Shown here piece by piece: positions 20,389-28,930 of a DNA stretch of 64,000 nucleotides. A program made the position numbers and the translations under genes. Under the pieces are notes generated by a model. That model made no database searches. It worked only from the letters and a program-made list of their open reading frames with translations, and was not told the origin of the DNA. Positions within the stretch are counted from its first letter, which is position 1, and each line of letters opens with the position of its first letter. Origin of the DNA: Bin55 sp965205965 (lineage in GTDB: Bacteria > Pseudomonadota > Gammaproteobacteria > Pseudomonadales > Azotimanducaceae). Where the stretch lies: NCBI GenBank assembly GCA_965205965.1, contig CBDBHT010000006.1, forward strand, positions 1-64,000, given 5' to 3'.

Positions 20389-21328
20389 TCAAGCGACCAG
20401 CTCCTTGTATGGTAATCGCTTTCCTCCAGTTTGCTTCGCAAGTAACCTCATCCGATCGATGGCGTCCACTTCGCAGTTCCCATCGTTAAGCCGGAAAGCA
20501 GCTTCGTTTACGTATCGGTTTAGATGCTTCTCGGAAACGTGGTGCCACGTCCCGTGCATGGATCGCTTGAAAAGTGCCCCAACGTTTTCAATTGAGTTCG
20601 TGTGAACTTCCCCCCGAACCAACTCTTTAGCACTGTGATTCACTGTTTCATGATCGTATCGGTTCAATAGTGCAGAATAGGCGAGTGCATCATCGGTGTA
20701 TACCGTCGAGCCGCGTTCAGTACATGATTCAACAAAGTCCGTAGTTGTTATTTTGTCGGCCTTTCGTATCGGTTTTGCTACCACCTTACCATCCCGTTAC
20801 TCTTGCCCCGATGACCGGTGTTTTCCCGACAGTACCGCGTCCAGATTTCAGTTTTTTAGATTCATGCCTGTTGCGTTCCTTGCCTCCGATGTAAGTCTCA
20901 TCAACTTCCACCACATCCGAGAGCATGAATTCTCCTTTTGCACAAGCCTCCCGTATGCGGTGCAGCATGTACCACGCTGTACGATATTGCACCCCGATCT
21001 CTTTGGATAGCTGCATGGCACTCACTCCCTTACGTACAGTAAGTACTGAGTAAATGGCAACAATCCAATTCTGAGTTGGTGTCTTGGAAGCATGCATCAC
21101 GGATCCAGTTTTCACCGTAAATTGTTTTCGACAGTCTCTATGCCAATACGTGAAAGGTTTACTTTTGGGACGAGATATGTTTTCTGTACCACCGCAATGC
21201 GGGCAGACTGGAATATCGTTCCATTTTGCTCGTTCAAGCCAGGCAATGCACCTTTCTTCTGTAGAAAACCTGCGAAGCAATTGAGTTACGCTGATGGTTT
21301 CTGCGTGACGTTTCTTCTTCATAATCAT
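20389..21328 (-). pseudogene. IS1595-family (ISXO2-like) transposase, frameshifted
   Basis: The N-terminal part (start at 21328 or 21322) has a zinc-ribbon (CPHCGG, CRKQF region), then VDETYIGGKERNRH with the first catalytic Asp. It stops at 20786 after GARVTGW. The next frame continues with VVAKPIRKADK, the second catalytic Asp in VYTDDALAY, and NSIENVGALFKRSMHGTWHH. Deleting one G from the GGG run near 20793-20795 restores VTDGKVVAKP, so a single-base insertion broke the gene. Inverted termini were not located, except for a 26-bp leader sequence repeated at 8.4 kb. Confidence 0.88.
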
Positions 21329-21338
21329 TCTGAAGCTC

Positions 21339-21364
21339 TTTGCGGATTTTGCTACATAATTCCC
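21339..21364 (-). repeat. 26-bp repeat, copy 2 (IS1595 leader)
   Basis: This is identical in reverse complement to 8368-8393. It lies 11 bases upstream of the first in-frame ATG of the IS1595-type transposase. That position suggests an element end or leader. Confidence 0.55.
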
Positions 21365-21380
21365 TATCCGAAGTACCGCT

Positions 21381-21665
21381 TCACTCACAGGAGCGAGTGC
21401 TCCACCTTCGCGCGCCAAGGCCTTGCGCCTCTACCGCACCTCCGCTGCGCTGCCCGGATCCAGTTGACGGTGCTCTCCCCCACGCTGCCCGTGCAGCAGC
21501 CGATGCGCCTGCGAGATGGTTCGACGCATAGGCCGTCGTCGTCATGCGGTACGCCAGGTCCGATTCCACATCCACACCAATATGCGCTTTCATGCCGAAA
21601 TGCCACTGCCGTCCCTTGCGACGAAATTCATCTAAGCGGCGTTCCGTCTGTAATCCGACATCCGG
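21381..21665 (-). pseudogene. internal fragment of an IS5-family transposase
   Basis: On the minus strand the frame reads RRKGRQWHFGMKAHIGVDVE followed by a diverged stretch starting YRMTTTA. This is the IS5 signature around the second catalytic Asp (K-G-x-Q-W-x-F-G-M-K-x-H-I-G-V-D). Neither the N-terminus nor the Glu region is present. The fragment sits between the IS1595 remnant and a small inverted-repeat element. Confidence 0.75.
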
Positions 21666-21689
21666 TACGCGCCCAGGGGGTGTTATCTC

Positions 21690-21802
21690 TGGATACCTCT
21701 ATTTACTCGAAGCAATCGGAGGTAGACAATCTATATATCATTAAAAATCATGCACTTATATCGGAAATGATTTATCAAAACAGCAATAAGTAGAGGTTCC
21801 CC
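21690..21802 (-). mobile_element. small inverted-repeat element family 1, copy C
   Basis: This is about 113 bp with imperfect terminal inverted repeats of the form TGGAxACCTCTATTTA. It is homologous to 23441-23553 and 61551-61662 but in the opposite orientation, and contains no gene. It overlaps the 3' end of the uracil-DNA-glycosylase-like gene and supplies that gene's last codons and stop. It is the most diverged of the three copies. Confidence 0.7.
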
Positions 21803-22568
21803 TCTGTGTGAGAAAGGTTTTGATCGCGGGAGCCACAGTCTCTTTGAGATAGGGACTGTGCGGAGATCGTCCCCACCACGCAGAATTGCCGCCTGCCGAA
21901 GGATGATTGAAGGTAAGCAAATCAACTGGTCTTCCGGCGATCTTTACAGTCTCGGCAGTTTTTCTCTCCTTGGTAAGCTGCAGTGCTTTTGCTTTGGGCA
22001 GCCATTTGTCGCGAAGGGTTCGTCCGTGAACCACAATAACGGTCGGTTCAAGTATTTCCATTGTGCGGAGAAAATGATGGGCGCAGTTGTGTCGCATGAT
22101 GGGGCTTGAATACCCCTTTCCACCCCCAAGGGCTTCCTTGCTTCTGGGATCTTTAAGTGCTATGCAGAGCAGGTAGTTCACCAAAGCGAAGCCGTCGAAT
22201 ATATGGTCGTCAAACAGGCACTCACCAGCCTCGTCATCGCCGGCCTCGCGCCCCAAAAGCAGGCGTAGCGTCGAAGTCACTCCTCGCATATGCGGGTTGC
22301 GTCGCTTAAAACCATCTTGAGCGGAAGTGGCGATCATTGTCGAACGCCCGCAGAGATCGACACACGTGTACGCCTGCCCGTACTCCTGACCCACCAGCAC
22401 AATACGCATCGGCCGCCCATCCACTTCTAGGTCATAGTGTTTACCGACATGGCTCCATCTGACCCTTATAAAACCAAGACTCTTTTCGGCTGTCGCTGCA
22501 CTCTTGAAATCCACTGCAGATAAACGCATTGTCACTCGAGAGCAGATTCGCTTGCACATATTGGTCAA
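21756..22568 (-). CDS. uracil-DNA-glycosylase-superfamily-like protein
   Basis: The 270-residue product shows two segments in the order expected of the UDG fold. One is IVLVGQEYGQA (about residues 56-66), like the water-activating motif. The other is TFNHPSAGGNSAWWG (about 218-232), like the C-terminal minor-groove loop. Between them lies VIVVHGRTLRDKW, as in DUF-type UDG relatives. A DNA-repair or defence role in recognising modified bases is inferred from the fold only. The final 15-16 residues (from about RGTSTYCC) are encoded by a small inserted repeat, so the native C-terminus is replaced. The likely start is the first or a later Met (about residue 4 or 14). Confidence 0.6.
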   Translation of the reverse strand: MTNMCKRICSRVTMRLSAVDFKSAATAEKSLGFIRVRWSHVGKHYDLEVDGRPMRIVLVGQEYGQAYTCVDLCGRSTMIATSAQDGFKRRNPHMRGVTSTLRLLLGREAGDDEAGECLFDDHIFDGFALVNYLLCIALKDPRSKEALGGGKGYSSPIMRHNCAHHFLRTMEILEPTVIVVHGRTLRDKWLPKAKALQLTKERKTAETVKIAGRPVDLLTFNHPSAGGNSAWWGRSPHSPYLKETVAPAIKTFLTQRGTSTYCCFDKSFPI

Positions 22569-22697
22569 GCCGGTACTTTCGCTTCTGCGTCTTATCCGGA
22601 TATGAATGGGTCATTAGGTCAGTTTTTATCATAAAGACATGCTATTTATTCGTGGATAGAGTGTATTTTACGGGAGCATTCGGGTCACGATTTTGTC

Positions 22698-22907
22698 TTA
22701 CTGACCAATCCATTTGGGAGAGCTGTAAACGGATCTAACCTTTTTGAACGGGAGCATCAGGATACGGTGCTCCAGGAATTCGACGACCTGCGGAAGTTGC
22801 GCGGTTGAAAATGCATTGGCCACAACTCGGCATAATAAGTAATTCCTGATCTTAACACGGAACTCTAAATCATTCCTGTATTTCTCGTACAAAGCAAGTG
22901 GCAACAC
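22698..22907 (-). CDS. possible small protein or gene fragment, 69 residues
   Basis: The frame encodes a Leu- and Arg-rich helical sequence, LALYEKYRNDLEFRVKIRNY followed by LLCRVVANAF. This looks protein-like but matches no family I know. There is no good ribosome site. It may be the tail of a lost gene. Confidence 0.2.
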   Translation of the reverse strand: MLPLALYEKYRNDLEFRVKIRNYLLCRVVANAFSTAQLPQVVEFLEHRILMLPFKKVRSVYSSPKWIGQ

Positions 22908-23440
22908 AATGCTTTGTTAAGTTAGGTATATACGCGATGGTGATGTTTTACGTACGAGCTGATAGGCAACGTTTCTGACGAATGTTTCATCAAAAATTTC
23001 TGGATTGACCCGTTGTAATGCAATGGCATTCAACTATTTCTTTCTCAGAAGAACGAAACGAACGTGGGTGCATCGGTGAGTACCGAATTTTGTGATTGAT
23101 CGCGTCATAATGCGGACACCTAGTAATATAATATAAGTACAGATTTAAGTACAAGATGGGCTCAATAGAGCTGAATACTTTGGCACAGCGAAGGACAATA
23201 GGAATATTTAAGATTCGAAAAATATGAACGGATACACGAAGATCAGAAATTAACCCCTATTTTGTAATATTTGCCAGCTATCTTCGGCTTCGACTGGTCG
23301 GACCGTTAAGAGAATTGAAATCTTTTAAGGTGCGATTGCTTTGGCACGTAAATTTACACTTGTAGCGATTGCTCGACTAATGGACATTGCCCTACATCTT
23401 TATGACCATATTTTTAAGATCTTGCGGGGTCGCACACATG
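22908..23440. other. AT-rich gap upstream of glmU
   Basis: There is no convincing reading frame, tRNA or tandem repeat. The stretch is AT-rich and carries several TATAAT-like hexamers (for example near 23124-23140). It ends at the small inverted-repeat element that abuts glmU. Confidence 0.5.
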
Positions 23441-23553
23441 TGGACACCTCTATCTATTACTGTTTTGACGAATCATCCCCTATATAAATATATGACTTTT
23501 AAGAGTTACCTATTTCAGACAATAGCAATCCTGTAGGTTAATAGAGGTTTTCA
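23441..23553 (+). mobile_element. small inverted-repeat element family 1, copy A, abutting glmU
   Basis: The 113-bp element begins TGGACACCTCTATCTATT and ends in TAATAGAGGTTTTCA. The ends are imperfect inverted repeats. The middle shares CCCTATATAAxxATATGAxxTTxAAGAGTTA with copy B. The right end runs to the first base of the glmU start codon, so AGAGG at about 23543-23547, the only ribosome-binding site of glmU, is element sequence. The AT-rich core could also contain a promoter. Confidence 0.75.
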
Positions 23554-24914
23554 TGTCTCTTGAAATCATCATCCTAGCTGCAGGTCAAGGAAAGCGGATG
23601 CTGAGTCAGAAACCGAAGGCTCTTCATTTACTTGGTGGTCGTCCTCTACTTGAGCACGTCCTTACGACAGTATCTAAGCTCGAGCCAGCTAAAATTCATG
23701 TAGTCGTAGGGTTTGGTGCAGAGCAAGTCAAGTCCCAATTCCATGATATTCCGGTGAATTGGGTTGAACAGCCACAGCCTCGGGGATCTGGCGATGCCGT
23801 TCTATGCGCTATACAACACATTTCGGATGGCGTACAAGTGCTTTCTTTGAACGTTGATGTCCCACTAATAGCAGTGGATACTCTTGAGGCATGCGTCAAA
23901 AGTGCGGTCGGAAGCATGGCACTCGTTACCGCAACCGTAGGTGATGCAAGCGGATTAGGTCGAATTGTTCGAGACGCGAATCAGGAAGTCGCCGCAATTA
24001 TTGAAGAACGAGACGCGAATGATTGGCAGATGTCCATTCAAGAGATTAATACAGGGGTACTATGTTCATCGTCAACGCTGTTGCGAACGTTGCTCGTTGA
24101 GATAACACCAAACAACGAACAGAGTGAGTACTACCTCACCGACGTGATTCAGTTGGCCCGGGACCGTGAAGTACCGGTGAAAGCCGTACTGGCATCAAAT
24201 ACAGAAGAATCTCTTGGGGTAAATGATCGCCATCAACTCGCAATTCTAGAGCGAGCGTACCAACGGCAGAAAGTTGCCCTACTACTGGATGCTGGAGCTA
24301 CCGTCATTGACCCAAACCGCATTGATATTCGAGGCGATATTGCTGTTGGAATGGACTGCTTGATAGATGTTAACGTGGTTTTCGAAGGACAGGTCGTCCT
24401 TGAAGATCGCGTGATTGTAGGGTCGGGGTGTTGTTTGAAAAATGTCAGAATCAGGAGCGATTCAAAGATCAAATCGCATTGTGTATTGGAAGATGCTGTC
24501 ATTGGCGGTGACTGTCGGATAGGCCCATTTGCGCGAATCCGTCCAGGAACCGAATTAGCCAACAACGTCAGCGTTGGGAATTTTGTCGAAGTCAAGAACG
24601 CAAAATTGAAAGAGGGTGTAAAGGCCAATCATTTAGCATACATCGGAGACGCTTCGGTTGGCTCCGGGGCTAACATCGGTGCAGGTTCCATCACGTGCAA
24701 TTACGACGGCTCGCCGGTGAAGCATCATACTATCATAGGTGACCGTGTATTCGTTGGTACCAACGCGACACTCGTGGCCCCCCTAGAAATTGGGAATGAC
24801 GCGTTTATTGCCGCTGGATCAACTATTACACGTCGAGTTCCATCAAGCAAGCTAGTGGTCGGCCGGGCTCGGCAACGGGCAGTTAAAAGATGGACGCCTC
24901 CATCTAAACGATAG
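23553..24914 (+). CDS. glmU: bifunctional GlcNAc-1-phosphate uridyltransferase / glucosamine-1-phosphate acetyltransferase
   Basis: GlmU makes UDP-N-acetylglucosamine for peptidoglycan and lipopolysaccharide. The 453-residue product has the pyrophosphorylase N-domain with LAAGQGKRM and KPKALHLLGGRPLL (about residues 8-36). The C-terminal left-handed beta-helix built from hexapeptide repeats starts at about residue 250, with the acetyltransferase site segment NHLAYIGDASVGSGANIGAG. The length equals the family standard. The start at 23553 is the only one with a site (AGAGG) at correct spacing. glmS follows 10 bases after its stop. Confidence 0.97.
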   Translation: MSLEIIILAAGQGKRMLSQKPKALHLLGGRPLLEHVLTTVSKLEPAKIHVVVGFGAEQVKSQFHDIPVNWVEQPQPRGSGDAVLCAIQHISDGVQVLSLNVDVPLIAVDTLEACVKSAVGSMALVTATVGDASGLGRIVRDANQEVAAIIEERDANDWQMSIQEINTGVLCSSSTLLRTLLVEITPNNEQSEYYLTDVIQLARDREVPVKAVLASNTEESLGVNDRHQLAILERAYQRQKVALLLDAGATVIDPNRIDIRGDIAVGMDCLIDVNVVFEGQVVLEDRVIVGSGCCLKNVRIRSDSKIKSHCVLEDAVIGGDCRIGPFARIRPGTELANNVSVGNFVEVKNAKLKEGVKANHLAYIGDASVGSGANIGAGSITCNYDGSPVKHHTIIGDRVFVGTNATLVAPLEIGNDAFIAAGSTITRRVPSSKLVVGRARQRAVKRWTPPSKR

Positions 24915-24924
24915 GATTTGTGCC

Positions 24925-26760
24925 ATGTGTGGAATTGTAGGAGCTACTGCACTGCGGGACGTGCCGGAAATTCTACTGGCTGGACTGTATCGACTGGAAT
25001 ATCGAGGATATGACTCAGCAGGCATAGCCGTTCAATCTGCAGATGCTAATAGATTCAAACGACTGCGTACACTAGGAAAGGTCAATGACTTGGCGGATGC
25101 TATGAAAGCGAATCCACTATATGGACGTACAGGATTGGCGCACACAAGATGGGCTACGCACGGTAAACCTAGTGAATTAAACGCCCATCCACACATTTCG
25201 AATGATCAAATTTGTGTAGTACACAACGGCATCATTGAGAATCACGAAGAGCTGCGGAAAGAGTTGCTTGATAAAGGATACAGCTTCGAATCCGATACGG
25301 ATTCGGAAACCGTCGCACACTTGATTGATTGGTACTACGGGAATCAAAAGAGTCTTGTTGACGCTGTTAAATTGGCCGCAAAACGATTAGAAGGTGCGTA
25401 TACACTTGGTGCAATGGCCACTAATGAACAAGGACGAATCGTCGCTGCCCGAGTAGGATGCCCCCTAGTTGTGGGAGTCGGTATTGGAGAACGTTTCATA
25501 GCATCCGACGTATTGGCGTTGCGTCCCGTAACCGATCGTTTTGTTTTCTTAGAAGAAGGGGATTTGGTTGATCTAACCGCAGACTCTATGACGATCTGGA
25601 ACCTTGACGATGAAACGGTTATCCGAAGTACCGTTCGAGTGACCATTGACGGGAATGAAGTCGACAAGGGTGCCTATCGTCATCACATGGCTCGTGAGAT
25701 TCATGAACAGCCGCTTGTTGTGCGTAATACTTTAGAAAGTCGGCTTGGACGTAATCGTGTAATTGAGCAAGCATTTGGGGTAGAAGCGTCGAATATTTTT
25801 GACAGTACTAAGGCTGTAACAATAGTTGGGTGCGGTACGGCGTACTATGCTGGATGCATAGCGAAGTATTGGATTGAAGATATCGTCGGCATTCCATGTA
25901 ATGCTGAGATCGCGTCGGAATTTCGTTATCGACGCACGGTAGTACCCGACGGGAGTCTGTTTCTTTCGCTCTCACAATCGGGAGAGACGGCTGACACGAT
26001 TGCTGCGTTACGCGTCGCCCGCAAGAAAAATTTTGTGCACACGGTAACCATAAGCAACGTTCCAACAAGCACGCTTGTGCGAGAATCCGATCTCGCATTA
26101 CTCATGCGGGCGGGGCCCGAAATTAGTGTAGCTTCAACTAAGGCATTTACTGCGATGCTGGTTGATTTGATACTTCTTACGCTGTTGCTTGCTCGGAGAA
26201 CTAGCTACTCCGAAAAGCTTGAGATAGAAGTTGTTAAGGCCCTGCGAGGGTTGGACGGAATTGTATCTAAGGTGTTGGAATTGGACGACGCCATGTTGAA
26301 ACTTGCACAGGAATTCGTACATCAGCAGCACGCATTATTCCTAGGCAGAGGCCCGCAATATCCTGTAGCACTTGAGGGTGCATTGAAGCTCAAGGAGGTT
26401 TCCTATATGCATGCTGAGGGTTATCCGGCTGGAGAGCTAAAACATGGCCCGCTGGCACTAGTAGACAGCGATATGCCAGTGGTGGCGGTGGCACCAAATA
26501 ACGACCTATTAGAGAAAGTTCAGAGCAATTTGCAGGAGGTACGGGCGCGGGGAGGAAGACTTTACGTGTTCGCAGATGCGGATGCGGGATTCGAAACATG
26601 CGAAGGTGTAACCGTTATTGAAGTGCCGCGAGTACACCCACTTTTAGCTCCGATAATCTACGTAGTTCCATTGCAAATGCTCGCTTATCACGTGGCGGTT
26701 TTGAAAGGTACCGACGTTGACCAGCCTAGGAATTTAGCGAAATCGGTAACTGTTGAATAG
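24925..26760 (+). CDS. glmS: glutamine-fructose-6-phosphate aminotransferase (isomerizing)
   Basis: GlmS makes glucosamine-6-phosphate, the first step towards UDP-GlcNAc. The 611-residue product starts MCGIVG, with the catalytic Cys2 of the glutaminase domain. It then has the HTRWATHGKP and HNGIIENH motifs. Two SIS sugar-isomerase domains follow (SQSGETADT at about residue 352, RGPQYPVALEGALKLKE near 477). The C-terminus LAKSVTVE is the conserved tail. It is co-transcribed with glmU. No glmS ribozyme-like leader is visible in the 10-base gap, as expected outside Gram-positives. Confidence 0.97.
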   Translation: MCGIVGATALRDVPEILLAGLYRLEYRGYDSAGIAVQSADANRFKRLRTLGKVNDLADAMKANPLYGRTGLAHTRWATHGKPSELNAHPHISNDQICVVHNGIIENHEELRKELLDKGYSFESDTDSETVAHLIDWYYGNQKSLVDAVKLAAKRLEGAYTLGAMATNEQGRIVAARVGCPLVVGVGIGERFIASDVLALRPVTDRFVFLEEGDLVDLTADSMTIWNLDDETVIRSTVRVTIDGNEVDKGAYRHHMAREIHEQPLVVRNTLESRLGRNRVIEQAFGVEASNIFDSTKAVTIVGCGTAYYAGCIAKYWIEDIVGIPCNAEIASEFRYRRTVVPDGSLFLSLSQSGETADTIAALRVARKKNFVHTVTISNVPTSTLVRESDLALLMRAGPEISVASTKAFTAMLVDLILLTLLLARRTSYSEKLEIEVVKALRGLDGIVSKVLELDDAMLKLAQEFVHQQHALFLGRGPQYPVALEGALKLKEVSYMHAEGYPAGELKHGPLALVDSDMPVVAVAPNNDLLEKVQSNLQEVRARGGRLYVFADADAGFETCEGVTVIEVPRVHPLLAPIIYVVPLQMLAYHVAVLKGTDVDQPRNLAKSVTVE

Positions 26761-27345
26761 AAGCACATTTATTCTATTCATTGCTAATGGAACATGCTGA
26801 CAGGATAAGAAACTCTCAAGAGAAGCCAGTACTGCAAGCGTTTTCATATCCGCCTTCGATATCTTGCATGTCGATGCGGGGGCTCGGATCGTAGTACCTC
26901 TGATTCAGGACTATCGCATATTAGAGTCAAATCATCGGTGGGATTGCTCGTTGTATTTCCGGACGGGTTGACGTAGGTACTGTCGCACGCGCCGGACAGG
27001 GGCGAGGTGTTCCAGACACCACACAGAAGAGAAGGATCAAAACACTCTCCCGCGCCGTAATTAATCGCAAGATTTATTAGTATTTTTTACACAATTATAT
27101 AAGTATAGGCTCTTATGTATCTACTTGTGTATAGCTTGCCAAATGAGGTGAAAGGAAGTCTGCTTCAATCGATTGTTCAAGCTTGAATTCCGATCGCATC
27201 AACCAGTGCATGTAGTGGTTCAGGTAGCGTGTAGAGACCCCACGGTGGTGATGGTTCAGCCGGTTGTGTATAAATTTATCTGCAAAAACGAAAAACGAGC
27301 TGTAACGACAGACGGATGGTTAGAATCTGATGTTTTATCGGGAAT
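26761..27345. other. gap between glmS and an IS256 remnant; decayed reading frame on the minus strand
   Basis: On the minus strand from about 27090 to 26844, an open frame without a start codon encodes a Cys-containing segment. It includes INYGAGECFDPSLLCGVWNT and GACDSTYVNPSGN, then ends. It looks like a fragment of a secreted or surface protein, but I do not recognise it. Otherwise nothing is seen; the stretch 27060-27130 is AT-rich. Confidence 0.35.
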
Positions 27346-27353
27346 GTGGAGAT

Positions 27354-27379
27354 GCCTGGACGCGGAACCGCGTCCAGGC
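27354..27379. terminator. strong perfect hairpin upstream of the IS256 transposase
   Basis: GCCTGGACGCGG and CCGCGTCCAGGC form a perfect 12-bp stem with an AA loop. No T run follows. Such a hairpin ahead of a transposase often blocks read-in transcription or translation. Here it lies 41 bases before the transposase start, so this role is likely but inferred. Confidence 0.5.
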
Positions 27380-27420
27380 GCGAATCATTCATTACACAAT
27401 TTATCGAAAAGGAGCAAAAA

Positions 27421-28642
27421 ATGATTCGGGAAGATTATACGCACAATGACACGAAGAAGTCGGCATGTCATCATCTGGCGGACGATGAGGACTTTGTGAG
27501 GCGGCTGGTGCAAGAGACGCTCAACGAGGTGCTGGAGAGTGAGATGACGGAGTTTCTGGGAGCGGGCAAGAGCGAGCCGGACGAAGACGCGTCAGGGCTA
27601 CCGTTCTGGATACTACCGGCGCGATCTGACGATGAAGGTGGGCGAGATCGAGCTGAGGGTTCCGCAGGAACGCAGCGGCCAGTTCAGCACGCGGGTGTTC
27701 GAGCGCTATCAGCGTTCGGAGAAGGCACTGGTGGCCGTGCTGTCGGAGATGTATGTGCAGGAGGTCTCGACGCGTCGGGTGAGCCGACTGGCGGAAGATC
27801 TGTGCGGTCACGAGTTTTCACCGGCGACGATCTCGGCCATGGTGTCGAAGCTGGACGCGTCCCTGAAGGCGTTTGCGGAACGTCGGCTGGAGGAGGCGTA
27901 TCCGTATGTGCTGCTGGATGCCCGGTATGAGAAGGTGAGAGAGGAGGGCTCGGTGCGTTCCCGGGCGGTGCAGATTGCCCTCGGGATTGACGGCGAGGGT
28001 CGGCGTCAGGTGCTGGCACCGGAGGTGGCGAACCGGGAAAGCGAAGTGTCGTGGACGGAATTCCTCTCGCATCTGAAGGAACGTGGCCTGCGGGGAGTCG
28101 AGTATGTGGTCTCGGACAGTCATGAGGGATTAAAGCATGCGATCTCGAAAGTGCTGCCGACCGCGCTGTGGCAACGGTGCTGCGTCCATTTTCTGCGCAA
28201 TGCCAGGGACAAGCTGTCCCGGAGTGCTGATCCCGCGTGTCTGGAGGGTTTGAAACGGTTGTGGGGCTGTGAGCATGTCGGGGAGGCTCGTGAGGCACTG
28301 GGTGCCTGGGTAGCCCGTTGGGGCGATGAGAAAGGGTTTGGCAGGCTAGTGGAATGGGTCGAGGATCATGTCGAGGAGACGCTGACGGTGTATCGGCTGC
28401 CCAGGGAACATCGCCTGCGGATGAAGTCCACGAACATGCTGGAGCGGTACAACGAGGAGCTCCGCCGGCGAACGCGTGTCGTCAGGATCTTTCCGAACGC
28501 GGAGTCCTGTCTGCGTCTGATCTTGGCACTTGCGGCGGAGACCCATGAGCGGTGGCTGACGGGGCAGCGTTATCTATATGACCGGATCGGCGTGGTTCGC
28601 GCACCCGAACCGGAATCCGAGACATGGCAGGAGGCGGCATGA
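27421..28642 (+). pseudogene. IS256-family (mutator-type) transposase, frameshifted
   Basis: The start ATG at 27421 has AAAAGGAG upstream. The N-terminal part ends in frame after LGAGKSE. The frame then moves by one base, because an extra C at 27577-27578 breaks what would read GKSERTKTRQGYRSGYYRRD. The second part, open to 28642, has the catalytic Asp in LLDARYEKV, the second in VVSDSHEGLKHA, and Glu in TNMLERYNEELRRRTRVVR. Otherwise the protein is full length (about 406 residues). It is a single-event and probably recent inactivation. Confidence 0.88.
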
Positions 28643-28658
28643 AACACCCGAAAATTTC

Positions 28659-28751
28659 GCGCCGAGCGGAGACCCGCCCCTTCGTCGTTAGTGCCTTCAA
28701 CTCTTCACGTTCTTCCGCCGTCAACTTCACCCGATACCTCTTGCTAGTCAT
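28659..28751 (-). pseudogene. N-terminal remnant of a second IS630-type transposase
   Basis: Thirty-one codons on the minus strand read MTSKRYRVKLTAEEREELKA followed by LTTKGRVSARR. This is the standard N-terminus of many IS630-family transposases (KYxVxLTxEERxxLxxLxxxGKxSAR). The sequence then passes into the end of the IS256 element. The rest was not found on the other side of IS256, so the gene is truncated, perhaps by that insertion. Confidence 0.7.
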
Positions 28752-28870
28752 CCGGAACTCTCCTTGTTCATCGGGACACCCGAAAACACCCATAATACCC
28801 TACTAACCTATCAATTCAATTGAGGTGGGCTACTAGGAAGTTTGTCCTATTAGAGAGTGCTCTTGTGTTT

Positions 28871-28883
28871 CTACGGCGCAGAC
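28871..28883 (+). repeat. CTACGGCGCAGAC repeat, copy 1
   Basis: The 13-mer also occurs at 36091-36103 in the same orientation and at 35961-35973 inverted. With 36 kb the match extends to 18 bp (TTTCTACGGCGCAGACTG). It probably marks the ends of a lost or fragmented insertion sequence. Confidence 0.4.
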
Positions 28884-28930
28884 TGTCAGGCGGTGGTCCG
28901 TTAAGCAGCGATTCTTGAACGCGAAAGAGT

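Noticed and set aside
24901..24924. glmS ribozyme or riboswitch
   Set aside because: Only 10 bases separate glmU and glmS. There is no room for the ribozyme, and the gene belongs to a proteobacterial type that does not use it.
27346..27420. Upstream extension of the IS256 transposase frame
   Set aside because: The extension covers a perfect hairpin. The ATG at 27421 has a clear AAAAGGAG site and gives the family N-terminus.
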